DNA of 64,000 nt from Daejeonella sp. JGW-45 (GTDB lineage Bacteria; Bacteroidota; Bacteroidia; Sphingobacteriales; Sphingobacteriaceae), in contig NZ_JARKNC010000001.1 of assembly GCF_029360805.1 (NCBI RefSeq), positions 558,001 through 622,000 of the forward strand, given 5' to 3'. Numbering within the stretch: the first letter of the stretch is position 1; the number at the start of each line of letters is the position of its first letter. The notes below the pieces were generated by a model. It was not told where the DNA came from. It made no database searches and saw only the letters and a program-made list of their open reading frames with translations. The translations under genes were made by a program, and so were the position numbers. This document shows, in pieces, positions 18,699-27,172 of the stretch.

Positions 18699-19523
18699 AT
18701 GGCAAAAACGAAGATTCTTTTTATTACGCATGAGATGTCGCCTTTCCTTGAACTTACCAAAATTTCTGAGATCACCCGCCAGCTTCCCCAGGCAATGCAA
18801 GACAAAGGATTTGAGATCCGGATCCTGATGCCACGTTTTGGTAATATTAACGAACGCCGTAACAGGCTACACGAAGTGATTCGTCTTTCAGGAATGAATA
18901 TTATCATTAATGACAATGATAACCCATTAATAATCAAGGTAGCTTCTATTCCTTCAGCACGGATGCAGGTTTACTTCCTTGATAACGAAGAATATTTTCA
19001 AAGGAAGCATGTATTTGCTGACGGAAACAATAAGTTTTATGAAGATAATGACGAGCGTACTATCTTTTTCTGCAAAGGTGCGCTCGAAACAGTTAAAAAA
19101 CTAGGCTGGTCTCCTGATGTGGTTCACTGTCACGGATGGATGAGTTCTTTGGTTCCTGCTTATCTGAAAACTATCTATAAAGATGATCCTACCTTCAAGA
19201 ATTCAAAAGTAGTTTACTCTGTCTACGACGACGCGTTTGAAAACAGCCTTAATGCAGGGTTTGCTGCCAAAGCAATCATGAACGGCATGAATGCAGAGCA
19301 CACGGAAGTTTATACTGCTGCAACAAATACCGCGTTGAATATCGGCGCTATTTCTTATTCTGATGCGGTTATTTATGCAAGCGAAAATATAAGCGAGGAA
19401 GTGTTAAAGTTTGTTAAAAAAGGCAATAAACCTACGCTGGAATTCAATTCCACTTCAGATTTCGAAAATTATTACAACCTTTACGAAGAAATCGCTAACG
19501 AAGAGCTGGTCTCTTTAGCTTAA
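18699..19523 (+). CDS. Glycogen/starch-synthase catalytic-domain protein (N-terminal half only)
   Basis: A 274-residue protein matching only the N-terminal Rossmann half of GT5 glycogen synthases (KILFITHEMSPFLELTKISEI, DVVHCHGWMSSLVPAYLKT). The start is the ATG at 18699, placed by the promoter and by homology. The ADP-glucose-binding KxGGL motif is replaced by KISEI at residues 21-25, and the C-terminal half carrying much of the nucleotide site is absent. Members of this short form occur in Bacteroidota beside panC; catalysis seems doubtful. Function is unknown. The next gene downstream is a DUF4270 lipoprotein. Confidence 0.8.
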   Translation: MAKTKILFITHEMSPFLELTKISEITRQLPQAMQDKGFEIRILMPRFGNINERRNRLHEVIRLSGMNIIINDNDNPLIIKVASIPSARMQVYFLDNEEYFQRKHVFADGNNKFYEDNDERTIFFCKGALETVKKLGWSPDVVHCHGWMSSLVPAYLKTIYKDDPTFKNSKVVYSVYDDAFENSLNAGFAAKAIMNGMNAEHTEVYTAATNTALNIGAISYSDAVIYASENISEEVLKFVKKGNKPTLEFNSTSDFENYYNLYEEIANEELVSLA

Positions 19524-19548
19524 AGGTGTATCGCCAATGAAACCACGA

Positions 19549-19567
19549 CTATCGCTTAAAGCGATAG
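19549..19567. other. Short perfect hairpin before the DUF4270 gene
   Basis: An 8-bp perfect stem (CTATCGCT / AGCGATAG) with a three-base TAA loop, 25 nt after the upstream stop. No T-run follows on the plus strand, so it is not a standard terminator; it could process or stabilise the transcript. Confidence 0.5.
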
Positions 19568-19609
19568 CCATTCGGGATTCATAAGGCTCTTAAAACAAAT
19601 GTAATACAG

Positions 19610-20992
19610 ATGAAATTATACAAATTAGACTTATTAACGTTGTTGATAAGTCTTTTTATTTTAAGTGGCTGTCAGAATACAGATTCTATAGGTCTGGATG
19701 TGGATCCCGCAACTGGGATTAGCGGAACGTTTACCGATACGGTAACGGTCAGGACATCCACTGTACGTGAGGATTCAATACCGACAAATTCATTATCTCA
19801 ATATCCGCTTGGATATTTTAACGATCCTGTTTTTGGGAAAACCACTGCCAATATCGCCATGACGTTAAAGATCGCTAATACCGGTGCTACTTTTGGAACA
19901 TCCCCCACATTAGACTCAGCTGTTCTTATTCTTCATTATGGTAAGGAGTTTTATGGCGACAGTACTTCTAAATTTCAGATCGAGGTACGCCAGCTGTCCG
20001 AGCAAATGAACAGAACAAAGAGCCACTATAATCAATATGGGTTTAACGTTTCTCCCGCGGTTATAGGGAGCCAGCTTGTTACTGTAAGGAGAAGAGACAG
20101 TGTTAAAGTTAATGAAATCGTTACCGGTAAGCCTGATGTCGTTAAAACCAAGGCTCCTCAGATACGTATTCCAATAAGCGCGGCGTTTATAAACAACAAC
20201 TTTCTAAATGCGCCGGCAACGAACTTCAGCACTAACGAGCTTTTTATTAAATTTATTAAAGGCCTGCACCTTCGGGTCAATGAGGCACAGAGTTCCGGAC
20301 CAGGTGGTATCGCATTCCTTAACCTTACAGATTCGAGCAGGCTGGATGTTTTCTACAAAAGTACAAGCGGAACAACTATCGATACGACCATGATGTCGTT
20401 TCCTATTTCAAACCTTGAATACCCGGTATCTGCGCAGTTTACACACGATTATACAGGAACTGATGTCCAAACTCAGCTTAACAATCCAAATACCCAATAC
20501 GATTTTACGTATGTACAGGGCTTGGGGGGCGTTCGTACCAAGATCCGTTTCCCGTATATCGAGAAACTAAAGGAACTGGGTAATATTACCATTAATAAAG
20601 CTGAGCTGATAGTCACCGTGGTCGGAGGTACAGATAATTATACGCCTTCGCCGCGCATGATCATTTATACGACGGATATTGCGAACCAACGGCAGTTTAT
20701 ACCCGATTTTGGTACAGACCCCCTTGTCTCATTAACTGACAATGAGTTCGGCGGCTTTTACGACGCTACTAAAAAGCGTTATAAATTTGTAGTTACAACT
20801 TTTCTGCAGGATATCATTAAAGGAAAATCTAAACAGTACGATACCTTTATAGCCCCTGTTAGTGAAGGTTACACTCGTTCGGAAGGCAAAGGCCCTTCAG
20901 GCACTACCGCATCAAGAACAATTTTCGGCAGCGGCAAGACTGGGGTGACCTACAAGATGAAGTTGAATATTTTTTACAGTAAAATAAATTAA
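19610..20992 (+). CDS. DUF4270 domain lipoprotein
   Basis: A 460-residue lipoprotein (lipobox FILSGC, Cys21) covering nearly its whole length with the DUF4270 family typical of Bacteroidota. The mature protein is beta-rich, with SIGLDVDPATG at the start and a late FVVTTFLQDIIKGKSKQYDTFI region. The function of the family is not known; it is expected to be anchored in the outer membrane. It lies between the glycogen-synthase-like gene and glmS on the same strand. Confidence 0.88.
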   Translation: MKLYKLDLLTLLISLFILSGCQNTDSIGLDVDPATGISGTFTDTVTVRTSTVREDSIPTNSLSQYPLGYFNDPVFGKTTANIAMTLKIANTGATFGTSPTLDSAVLILHYGKEFYGDSTSKFQIEVRQLSEQMNRTKSHYNQYGFNVSPAVIGSQLVTVRRRDSVKVNEIVTGKPDVVKTKAPQIRIPISAAFINNNFLNAPATNFSTNELFIKFIKGLHLRVNEAQSSGPGGIAFLNLTDSSRLDVFYKSTSGTTIDTTMMSFPISNLEYPVSAQFTHDYTGTDVQTQLNNPNTQYDFTYVQGLGGVRTKIRFPYIEKLKELGNITINKAELIVTVVGGTDNYTPSPRMIIYTTDIANQRQFIPDFGTDPLVSLTDNEFGGFYDATKKRYKFVVTTFLQDIIKGKSKQYDTFIAPVSEGYTRSEGKGPSGTTASRTIFGSGKTGVTYKMKLNIFYSKIN

Positions 20993-21059
20993 GTTCCGGT
21001 AAATTTCTTCATTTACTTCTTAGTTTTCAGTAGTTTCGTCACATACATTATTAACAACT

Positions 21060-22895
21060 ATGTGCGGAATTGTTGGATACATCGGTTATCGGGATGCCTG
21101 GCCGATCGTAATTAAAGGGCTCCACAGGCTTGAATACCGGGGCTATGACAGCGCCGGAGTGGCACTGATAAATGATACCCTTAAAATCTATAAAAAAGCT
21201 GGCAAGGTAAGTGACCTTGAAGATGCCGTTAAGGGAATAGATCTTAATGGCAAAATAGGCATGGGGCATACCCGTTGGGCAACCCACGGTGAACCTTCGG
21301 ATAGAAACTCGCACCCGCATACATCGGGTGACGAGCGTCTCGCTATCATCCATAATGGGATCATTGAAAATTATTCCGCGCTCAAAGAAACCCTGTTGTC
21401 CAGGGGGCACGTTTTTAAAAGCGACACCGATACAGAAGTTCTGATACACCTGATAGAAGACATTCAGGATCAAACTGGCCTTGATCTCAGAGAGGCTGTA
21501 AGGATAGCTTTAAATGAGGTTGTCGGTGCATTTGCCATAGTGATTATGAGCAAAGACGATCCTGATGAACTTATTGCCGCGCGTAAAGGCAGTCCTATGG
21601 TTCTGGGTGTGGGAGACGATGAGTACTTTATTGCTTCAGATGCTTCCCCGATCATAGAATATACTAAAAACGTAATCTACCTTAACGACAACGAAATTGC
21701 TTTTATCAGGAGAGAAGAGCTGCTGATTAAAAATATCGATAATGTTGTGCAGATCCCCTATGTGCAGGAATTGGAATTAAAGCTGGAGATGCTTGAGAAA
21801 GGAGGATTCGACCACTTCATGTTAAAAGAGATTTACGAACAGCCTCGATCTATAAAAGACTGTATGCGCGGAAGGATCTACCCTTCCAGCGGGCAGGTAC
21901 AATTAGGAGGTATCAAGGAATATGCTGAAAAGCTAAAAAATGTTGACCGGATAATCATTGTAGCCTGCGGTACCTCCTGGCACGCAGGCCTGGTTGGTGA
22001 GTATCTTATCGAAGAATGTGCAAGAATACCGGTGGAAGTGGAATACGCCTCAGAATTCAGATACCGTAACCCAATCATATCAGAAAAGGATATCGTTATC
22101 GCTGTTTCACAATCCGGCGAGACTGCTGATACAATGGCCGCAATCGAGCTTGCGAAAGAGAAGGGAGCAACCATATTTGGAATTTGTAATGTAGTAGGTG
22201 CTTCAATCCCGAGACTGAGCCACGCCGGCGTTTACACTCATGCCGGCCCCGAAATAGGCGTAGCCTCTACCAAAGCCTTTACAGCACAGGTGACTGTACT
22301 GACATTGATGGCCTTATATATGGCCCAGCAGCGAGGAACGATCTCTCAAAGTAAATTGATTCACTTACTTACCGAACTTGACAATATCCCCGGTCTGGTA
22401 GAGAAATGTCTTGAATCAAATGAGAAGATCAAAACTATTTCAGAGCATTTTAAAGGGGCCCTTAATTTCCTCTTTCTGGGCAGGGGAAGCGGTTTCCCGG
22501 TCGCACTTGAAGGTGCTCTCAAGCTGAAGGAAATCTCATATATCCACGCTGAAGGATATCCGGCAGCTGAAATGAAACACGGCCCTATCGCGCTGATCGA
22601 TGAGGAGATGCCGGTGGTGTTTATCGCAACAAAGAATTCATCTTATGAGAAAGTAATTAGCAACATCCAGGAAGTAAAGGCTAGAAAGGGAAGGGTTATC
22701 GCAATAGTTACTGAGGGTGATACTGTTGTACGGGGTATGGCGGACTACGTGATTGAAATCCCTGATGCGGATGAAGTATTTTTACCTTTGCTGGCTACCA
22801 TTCCGTTGCAGCTGCTATCATATCACATCGCTGTGCTTCGTGACTGCAATGTTGATCAGCCCCGGAATCTGGCTAAATCGGTAACAGTAGAGTAA
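21060..22895 (+). CDS. glmS: Glutamine-fructose-6-phosphate aminotransferase (isomerizing)
   Basis: A 611-residue enzyme that makes glucosamine-6-phosphate for peptidoglycan and lipopolysaccharide. Cys2 (MCGIVGYIG) is the glutaminase nucleophile once Met is removed; HTRWATHGEPS and the GlnH-type DTE segment complete that domain. Two SIS domains follow (ACGTSWHAG and FLGRGSGFPVALEGALKLKEIS), and the C-terminus DQPRNLAKSVTVE is canonical. No glmS ribozyme is visible in the 67-nt upstream interval, consistent with the Bacteroidota. Confidence 0.98.
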   Translation: MCGIVGYIGYRDAWPIVIKGLHRLEYRGYDSAGVALINDTLKIYKKAGKVSDLEDAVKGIDLNGKIGMGHTRWATHGEPSDRNSHPHTSGDERLAIIHNGIIENYSALKETLLSRGHVFKSDTDTEVLIHLIEDIQDQTGLDLREAVRIALNEVVGAFAIVIMSKDDPDELIAARKGSPMVLGVGDDEYFIASDASPIIEYTKNVIYLNDNEIAFIRREELLIKNIDNVVQIPYVQELELKLEMLEKGGFDHFMLKEIYEQPRSIKDCMRGRIYPSSGQVQLGGIKEYAEKLKNVDRIIIVACGTSWHAGLVGEYLIEECARIPVEVEYASEFRYRNPIISEKDIVIAVSQSGETADTMAAIELAKEKGATIFGICNVVGASIPRLSHAGVYTHAGPEIGVASTKAFTAQVTVLTLMALYMAQQRGTISQSKLIHLLTELDNIPGLVEKCLESNEKIKTISEHFKGALNFLFLGRGSGFPVALEGALKLKEISYIHAEGYPAAEMKHGPIALIDEEMPVVFIATKNSSYEKVISNIQEVKARKGRVIAIVTEGDTVVRGMADYVIEIPDADEVFLPLLATIPLQLLSYHIAVLRDCNVDQPRNLAKSVTVE

Positions 22896-22920
22896 ATTCC
22901 TGTTAAATCCTATCAATTAT

Positions 22921-22945
22921 GGCACAAGGTGCGTAACTTTGTGCC
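22921..22945 (+). promoter_or_regulatory. panD promoter with -7 box inside a palindrome
   Basis: TAACTTTG at 22934-22941 is a perfect -7 box ending four bases before the panD ATG (22946), so the transcript may be leaderless. GGCACAA (22921-22927) and TTGTGCC (22939-22945) are inverted repeats that overlap the box and could be an operator. Confidence 0.55.
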
Positions 22946-23296
22946 ATGTTTATTACTGTTCTTAAATCAAAGATCCACCGCGCGACGGTTACGGACGCAG
23001 ATCTAAATTATGTTGGCAGCATTACAATAGATGAAGACCTTATGGATGCTGCAAATCTGATTGAAGGCGAAAAGGTGCAGATCGTCAATAATAACAATGG
23101 AGAACGCTTTGAAACTTACGTCATAACTGGTGAGCGGAAAAGTGGTACGATAACACTAAATGGGGCTGCAGCCAGGAGAGTGATGAAGGGTGACATCATC
23201 ATCATCATTTCATACGCAATAATTGATACCGAAGAAGCAAAGAAATTTAAGCCTGCTATCGTATTTCCGGTAGAAGGAACGAATTTATTAAAATAG
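22946..23296 (+). CDS. panD: Aspartate 1-decarboxylase
   Basis: A 116-residue pyruvoyl enzyme that makes beta-alanine for pantothenate. The self-cleavage site Gly24-Ser25 is in NYVGSITID, and the catalytic segment [26 protein letters not shown] is conserved. Its product feeds PanC at 17.7-18.6 kb. It follows glmS by 50 nt but seems to have its own promoter. Its end overlaps the convergent rluF-like gene by 9 bases. Confidence 0.97.
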   Translation: MFITVLKSKIHRATVTDADLNYVGSITIDEDLMDAANLIEGEKVQIVNNNNGERFETYVITGERKSGTITLNGAAARRVMKGDIIIIISYAIIDTEEAKKFKPAIVFPVEGTNLLK

Positions 23297-24040
23297 CTGT
23301 TCCGGCAGATCGGTATGCGTTTTTGAAGATGTTGATATCAGGTTGTTGATATCATTCAGTTCCCGGTCTGTCAGGTATCGCCATTTACCTATAGGCAGAT
23401 CAAGCACGATATTCATTATTCTTACACGTTTAAGCTTAACCACTTTAAAGTCAAGATACTCACACATACGGCGAATTTGTCTGTTAAGCCCCTGTGTAAG
23501 AATTATCTTAAACGTATTCCGGTTAATCTGTATTACTTCACATTTTCTTGTCACGGTATCCAGAATAGGCACTCCTGCGCGCATCTTTTTTAAGAAATCC
23601 GGCGTCACGGGCTTGTTTACAGTTACTATGTACTCTTTTTCGTGATTATTTCTGGACCGAAGGATTTTGTTGACAATATCCCCATCACTGGTCAGGAGGA
23701 TTAATCCTTCACTTGGCTTATCCAACCGGCCTATCGGAAATATCCGCTTAGGATATTTAATGTAGTCGATGATATTATTCTTCTCTGCCTTTGTATCCGT
23801 TGTACACACGATACCTATAGGTTTATTAAAAGCGATATATACCGGCTTTTCGTCAGGGGGAGAGACAAACTTCCCGTCCACCTTTACCACGTCTCCCTGA
23901 ACGATCTTCGTTCCCATCTCCGGAACGGCCCCATTGATAGTTACCCTGTTCTGAAGTATCAGACTATCCGCTGCCCTTCTGGAACAATATCCGATCTCGC
24001 TTAAGTATTTGTTTATCCGGGTAGTTTTTTCGTCCTCCAT
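23288..24040 (-). CDS. rluF: 23S rRNA pseudouridine synthase, RluF-like
   Basis: A 250-residue pseudouridine synthase of the RsuA/RluB/E/F group. Residues 1-60 form an S4 RNA-binding domain ([21 protein letters not shown]); the catalytic Asp107 lies in [10 protein letters not shown], and [26 protein letters not shown] is typical of RluF. RluF modifies U2604 of 23S rRNA in E. coli; the exact site here is inferred. It converges on panD with 9 bases of overlap and is divergent from oxyR. Confidence 0.9.
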   Translation of the reverse strand: MEDEKTTRINKYLSEIGYCSRRAADSLILQNRVTINGAVPEMGTKIVQGDVVKVDGKFVSPPDEKPVYIAFNKPIGIVCTTDTKAEKNNIIDYIKYPKRIFPIGRLDKPSEGLILLTSDGDIVNKILRSRNNHEKEYIVTVNKPVTPDFLKKMRAGVPILDTVTRKCEVIQINRNTFKIILTQGLNRQIRRMCEYLDFKVVKLKRVRIMNIVLDLPIGKWRYLTDRELNDINNLISTSSKTHTDLPEQLF

Positions 24041-24136
24041 CTCTGATTGCCGCCTTCAGGTATTATGGGCTAATTGATTTTCACTGCAAAGGTAGGAGGA
24101 TTTAAATATTTAACTTTACATCAACAACAAAATACC

Positions 24137-25072
24137 ATGACCATTGTCCAACTTGAATATATTGTTGCAGTCGACACCTACAGAAGTTTCGGTACTGCAG
24201 CAGAGAAATGCTTTATAACACAGCCAACTATGAGCATGCAAGTGCAAAAGCTGGAAGAAGAGCTCGGAGTAATCCTTTTCGACAGAGGTAAACAACCCGT
24301 AGTGCCTACAGAAATAGGGACCGAAATAATCGAACAAGCGAGGATTATTCTGAAAGAAAGTTATAAGGTAAAGGAACTTATAAGGAACAGAAAAGGAAAA
24401 ATTGAGGGTGAGCTGAAGATTGGTATCATCCCAACTATGGCCCCCTACCTGATGCCTAAGGTCATCTCTGCTTTTATGAATAAATTTCCAGGTGTCCAGT
24501 TATTAATCTGGGAATATACAACAGACCAGATCATCCACGAGTTAAAAAATGGTTTGCTCGACTGCGGCATTCTGTCAACACCCGTTGATGATAAGAGTTT
24601 ACACGAAAATCCGCTCTTTTATGAATCGTTTGTTGCTTACCTGTCCAAATCCAGTCCGCTCATTAAAAAGAGAAATCTGGTTCCGAAAGATATCGACCTA
24701 AATGACCTATGGCTGCTAAACGATGGGCATTGCATGAGAAATCAAATACTGAATATCTGTAACAGGGAAAAATCGACCATGCTCAAGCCATTTGAATACA
24801 ACACCGACAGCGTTGAAAGTCTCAAGAGAATGGTAGACATGAATAACGGAATTACCCTCTTACCCGAGCTTTCGACGGCAGACTTTTCTGTGAAGCAACT
24901 CGATCGTGTACGCTATTTCAAATCACCCGAGCCCAGCCGGGAGATAAGTATAGTCACTCACCGGAACTTCCTTAAGAAAAAACTGATCTCTGCACTTGAG
25001 CAGGAAATTATTGCTGCAATACCTAAGCGTATGCAAAGCAAAAAGAAAAAAGAGATACTGGATATATATTGA
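24137..25072 (+). CDS. oxyR: Hydrogen-peroxide sensor OxyR
   Basis: A 311-residue LysR-family regulator. The start is the ATG at 24137 (MTIVQLEYIV); residues upstream are not conserved. The helix-turn-helix is at about 1-60, then the linker helix and a periplasmic-binding-like sensor domain. Counting from this start, Cys199 and Cys208 fall in DGHCMRNQILNIC, exactly at the E. coli OxyR peroxide-sensing positions and numbering. It should activate peroxide-defence genes. Superoxide dismutase and an AhpD-like protein are encoded just downstream on the other strand. A TAACTTTA box (one mismatch) lies 18 nt before the start. Confidence 0.94.
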   Translation: MTIVQLEYIVAVDTYRSFGTAAEKCFITQPTMSMQVQKLEEELGVILFDRGKQPVVPTEIGTEIIEQARIILKESYKVKELIRNRKGKIEGELKIGIIPTMAPYLMPKVISAFMNKFPGVQLLIWEYTTDQIIHELKNGLLDCGILSTPVDDKSLHENPLFYESFVAYLSKSSPLIKKRNLVPKDIDLNDLWLLNDGHCMRNQILNICNREKSTMLKPFEYNTDSVESLKRMVDMNNGITLLPELSTADFSVKQLDRVRYFKSPEPSREISIVTHRNFLKKKLISALEQEIIAAIPKRMQSKKKKEILDIY

Positions 25073-25073
25073 A

Positions 25074-25241
25074 TTATCCTCTGCCCCTGAATTTTGACAA
25101 GAGCCAAATGATCAGCGCAATAATAATAACAACAATGAAAATTCCGGTATAGGCACCAGCTGCAAAGATATCACCTATAAGCTCGCAGCCTGACAATAAG
25201 GTGATGACGAAAAGAGCAACTATCGGATATATTTTGTTCAT
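25074..25241 (-). CDS. Small membrane lipoprotein (55 residues)
   Basis: Start at the ATG at 25239-25241. The signal peptide ends in LLSGC (Cys19), followed by ELIGDIFAAGAYTG and one long hydrophobic helix (IFIVVIIIALIIWLL) with a basic tail KFRGRG. Similar tiny proteins are common in Bacteroidota and are sometimes mislabelled as phosphatidate cytidylyltransferase; there is no enzyme domain. It ends two bases from the oxyR stop and lies just after the sodA terminator. Confidence 0.7.
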   Translation of the reverse strand: MNKIYPIVALFVITLLSGCELIGDIFAAGAYTGIFIVVIIIALIIWLLSKFRGRG

Positions 25242-25253
25242 GATCTTTAAATT

Positions 25254-25290
25254 AAAAAAGTGATGTACTTTCATAATACATCACTTTTTT
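25254..25290 (-). terminator. sodA terminator
   Basis: AAAAAAGTGATGTA and its complement TACATCACTTTTTT form a long stem with a short loop; T-runs exist on both strands. It lies 24 nt after the sodA stop. Confidence 0.85.
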
Positions 25291-25313
25291 AATAAAGTTT
25301 GCTTTCGCAGGTT

Positions 25314-25922
25314 TTATTTTGCTTTTGCGTAACGATCTGAAACTGCGTTCCAGTCGACAACATTCCAGAAAGCAGCAATATAATCAGGACGCTTATTCTG
25401 ATATTTTAAATAATAGGCGTGCTCCCAAACGTCCATACCAAGAATCGGAGTCCCTTTAACCTCAGCAACATCCATTAAAGGGTTATCCTGGTTTGGAGTT
25501 GAACTCACCTGTACCTTACCGTCGCCGCCTACACTTAACCAGGCCCATCCTGAACCAAATCTGGTAGTGCCTGCCTCAGCAAATTTCTTCTTAAATTCTT
25601 CGAATGACCCGAAGGCTTCGTCAATAGCTTTTGCAAGATCGCCAGAAGGAGCACCACCTCCATTTGGTGACATCACCGACCAATACAAAGTATGATTAAA
25701 ATGACCGCCACCATTATTTCTAACCGCCGCCGGGTACTTTGAAACATTTTTCTGAATATCTTCTATGCTTTGGCTTTCACCATCTGTCCCGGCCAGAGCT
25801 TTGTTTAAATTATCTACATAAGCCTGGTGATGCTTCCCATGGTGGATCTCCATGGTAGCTTTATCAATATGTGGTTCTAAAGCGTCGGCCGCGTACGACA
25901 GCGCAGGTAGTTCAAATGCCAT
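25314..25922 (-). CDS. sodA: Superoxide dismutase, Mn-type signature
   Basis: A 202-residue Fe/Mn superoxide dismutase. Metal ligands are His27, His77, Asp164 and His168. The GGGHFNH segment and Gln145 in TPNQDNP are the marks of Mn-type (or cambialistic) enzymes rather than Fe-type, which carry AAQ and an Ala at these places. No signal peptide, so it is cytoplasmic. The promoter region has a TATATTTG box on the minus strand (25966-25959). oxyR is nearby, but no direct control can be shown from sequence. Confidence 0.95.
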   Translation of the reverse strand: MAFELPALSYAADALEPHIDKATMEIHHGKHHQAYVDNLNKALAGTDGESQSIEDIQKNVSKYPAAVRNNGGGHFNHTLYWSVMSPNGGGAPSGDLAKAIDEAFGSFEEFKKKFAEAGTTRFGSGWAWLSVGGDGKVQVSSTPNQDNPLMDVAEVKGTPILGMDVWEHAYYLKYQNKRPDYIAAFWNVVDWNAVSDRYAKAK

Positions 25923-25958
25923 GATATTTTAATTTTAAGTTTAACAATATTACTTTAA

Positions 25959-25966
25959 CAAATATA
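25959..25966 (-). promoter_or_regulatory. -7 box of sodA
   Basis: On the minus strand TATATTTG matches TAnnTTTG, 36 nt before the sodA ATG. No TTTG at ideal -33 spacing. Confidence 0.5.
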
Positions 25967-25999
25967 AGAGTGTAATGTTGGAAATTATTCAATTAGATG

Positions 26000-26476
26000 T
26001 CATGATTTATTACGTTTTGCAATAAAAAAATCTTTCATTAACTGCGCCGCATTCTCAGCCATAACGCCGCTTATCACCTCAGTTCGCGGATGCACAATTC
26101 TTTGCTTGATCTGGCTGAATCCACGTTTCATATCATGTGCTGCAAAAACTATTCTGCTGATCTGTGTCCAGTAAGAAGCACCTGCACACATAACACAGGG
26201 CTCAATAGTAACAAACAGCGTGCAGTCTTTTAAGTACTTTCCTCCCGTATAATTCGCAGCTGCAGTAAAAGCCTGCATTTCGGCATGAGCAGTTACATCG
26301 TTAAGTTGTTCAGTAAGGTTATGCCCACGCCCGATTATCCGCCCGTTATGGACAATCACGGCGCCAATAGGCACCTCATCGAGCTCTAGTGCCTTCTGGG
26401 CTTCCTTAAGTGCCTCTTTCATGAAGAACTCATCCGGAACTACTGCCGGTTCGCTGTTAAAGCTGACATATTTCAT
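26000..26476 (-). CDS. tadA: tRNA-specific adenosine deaminase-type enzyme
   Basis: A 158-residue zinc deaminase. His64 and Glu66 are in HAEMQA and Cys93/Cys96 in PCVMCAGA, the full zinc and catalytic set. The length and ends match TadA, which converts A34 to inosine in tRNA-Arg; some related proteins are guanine deaminases, so the substrate is the main uncertainty. It lies downstream of the AhpD-like gene, separated by a repeat-bearing interval. Confidence 0.85.
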   Translation of the reverse strand: MKYVSFNSEPAVVPDEFFMKEALKEAQKALELDEVPIGAVIVHNGRIIGRGHNLTEQLNDVTAHAEMQAFTAAANYTGGKYLKDCTLFVTIEPCVMCAGASYWTQISRIVFAAHDMKRGFSQIKQRIVHPRTEVISGVMAENAAQLMKDFFIAKRNKS

Positions 26477-26521
26477 AGATCAAAGCTAGGCTTGTTTTAT
26501 TTAGGAAGCAAGCCAATGGTA

Positions 26522-26549
26522 GTTGTAAGTTATACGTTGTAAGTTATAC
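26522..26549. repeat. 14-nt tandem repeat, two exact copies
   Basis: gttgtaagttatac occurs twice in a row (26522-26535, 26536-26549). An inverted version of the same family lies at about 26610-26633, so the interval can fold back on itself. A 13/14-matching unit is present inside the TPP riboswitch at 51806-51832. Confidence 0.75.
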
Positions 26550-26633
26550 GTGCTGCTTCGAAAGGGAAACTATCTTATTTGACGCATGGTACACTTGAAA
26601 GAAACGCACAACCTATAACGTACAATCTATAAC

Positions 26634-27074
26634 TTATTTAGGTATTTCAGTTTGGCAACTTATCGCGATCCTGTTCCACGCATTGATGGTTACAATTGCC
26701 ATGATCAGCTGAGCAATATACTGTTCGTCAAAGATTTCGATAGCTCGCTGATAAGTCTTATCGGTAAGTCCGTGCTGGCTGATTAGAGTAACCTCTTCAG
26801 TAACAGCTAAGATCACTTTCTCTTCGTCAGTAAATAGATCTGTTTCCTTCCAGGCATTTAACAGGAAAATCCGTTGAGCTGTCTCACCATTTTTTAAGGC
26901 GTCTTTACTGTGCATATCAATACAATAGGCACAGCCATTTATTTGAGATGCCCTGATCTTTAAAAGTTCCATATGCGTTTTGGAGATCTTGCTCGTTCCC
27001 AAATAGTTCACCAAACCATACATAGCTTTGTAAGCTGCGGATTCGGTTTCTGCGATGTTTACTCGTTTACTCAT
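26634..27074 (-). CDS. Carboxymuconolactone decarboxylase/AhpD-like protein
   Basis: A 146-residue AhpD-fold protein. CAYC at residues 48-51 with His55 (CAYCIDMHSKDAL) is the alkylhydroperoxidase catalytic arrangement, so a peroxidase or disulfide-reductase role is likely. No decarboxylase context is present. It fits the oxidative-stress character of this stretch (oxyR, sodA). It may also be controlled by the Crp/Fnr regulator encoded 98 nt upstream on the same strand. Confidence 0.85.
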   Translation of the reverse strand: MSKRVNIAETESAAYKAMYGLVNYLGTSKISKTHMELLKIRASQINGCAYCIDMHSKDALKNGETAQRIFLLNAWKETDLFTDEEKVILAVTEEVTLISQHGLTDKTYQRAIEIFDEQYIAQLIMAIVTINAWNRIAISCQTEIPK

Positions 27075-27172
27075 TTCGTTTGACTAAAGTTTGTTAATTA
27101 TTCAAGGGCGTGCCTCGTTTGTGTTTACACATCAAAGGTCTTAAATGATTAAACAGAAAAACTTAAACTGGT

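Noticed and set aside
20993-21059. glmS ribozyme upstream of glmS
   Set aside because: The interval is only 67 nt and shows none of the ribozyme core; the ribozyme is mainly found in Firmicutes.
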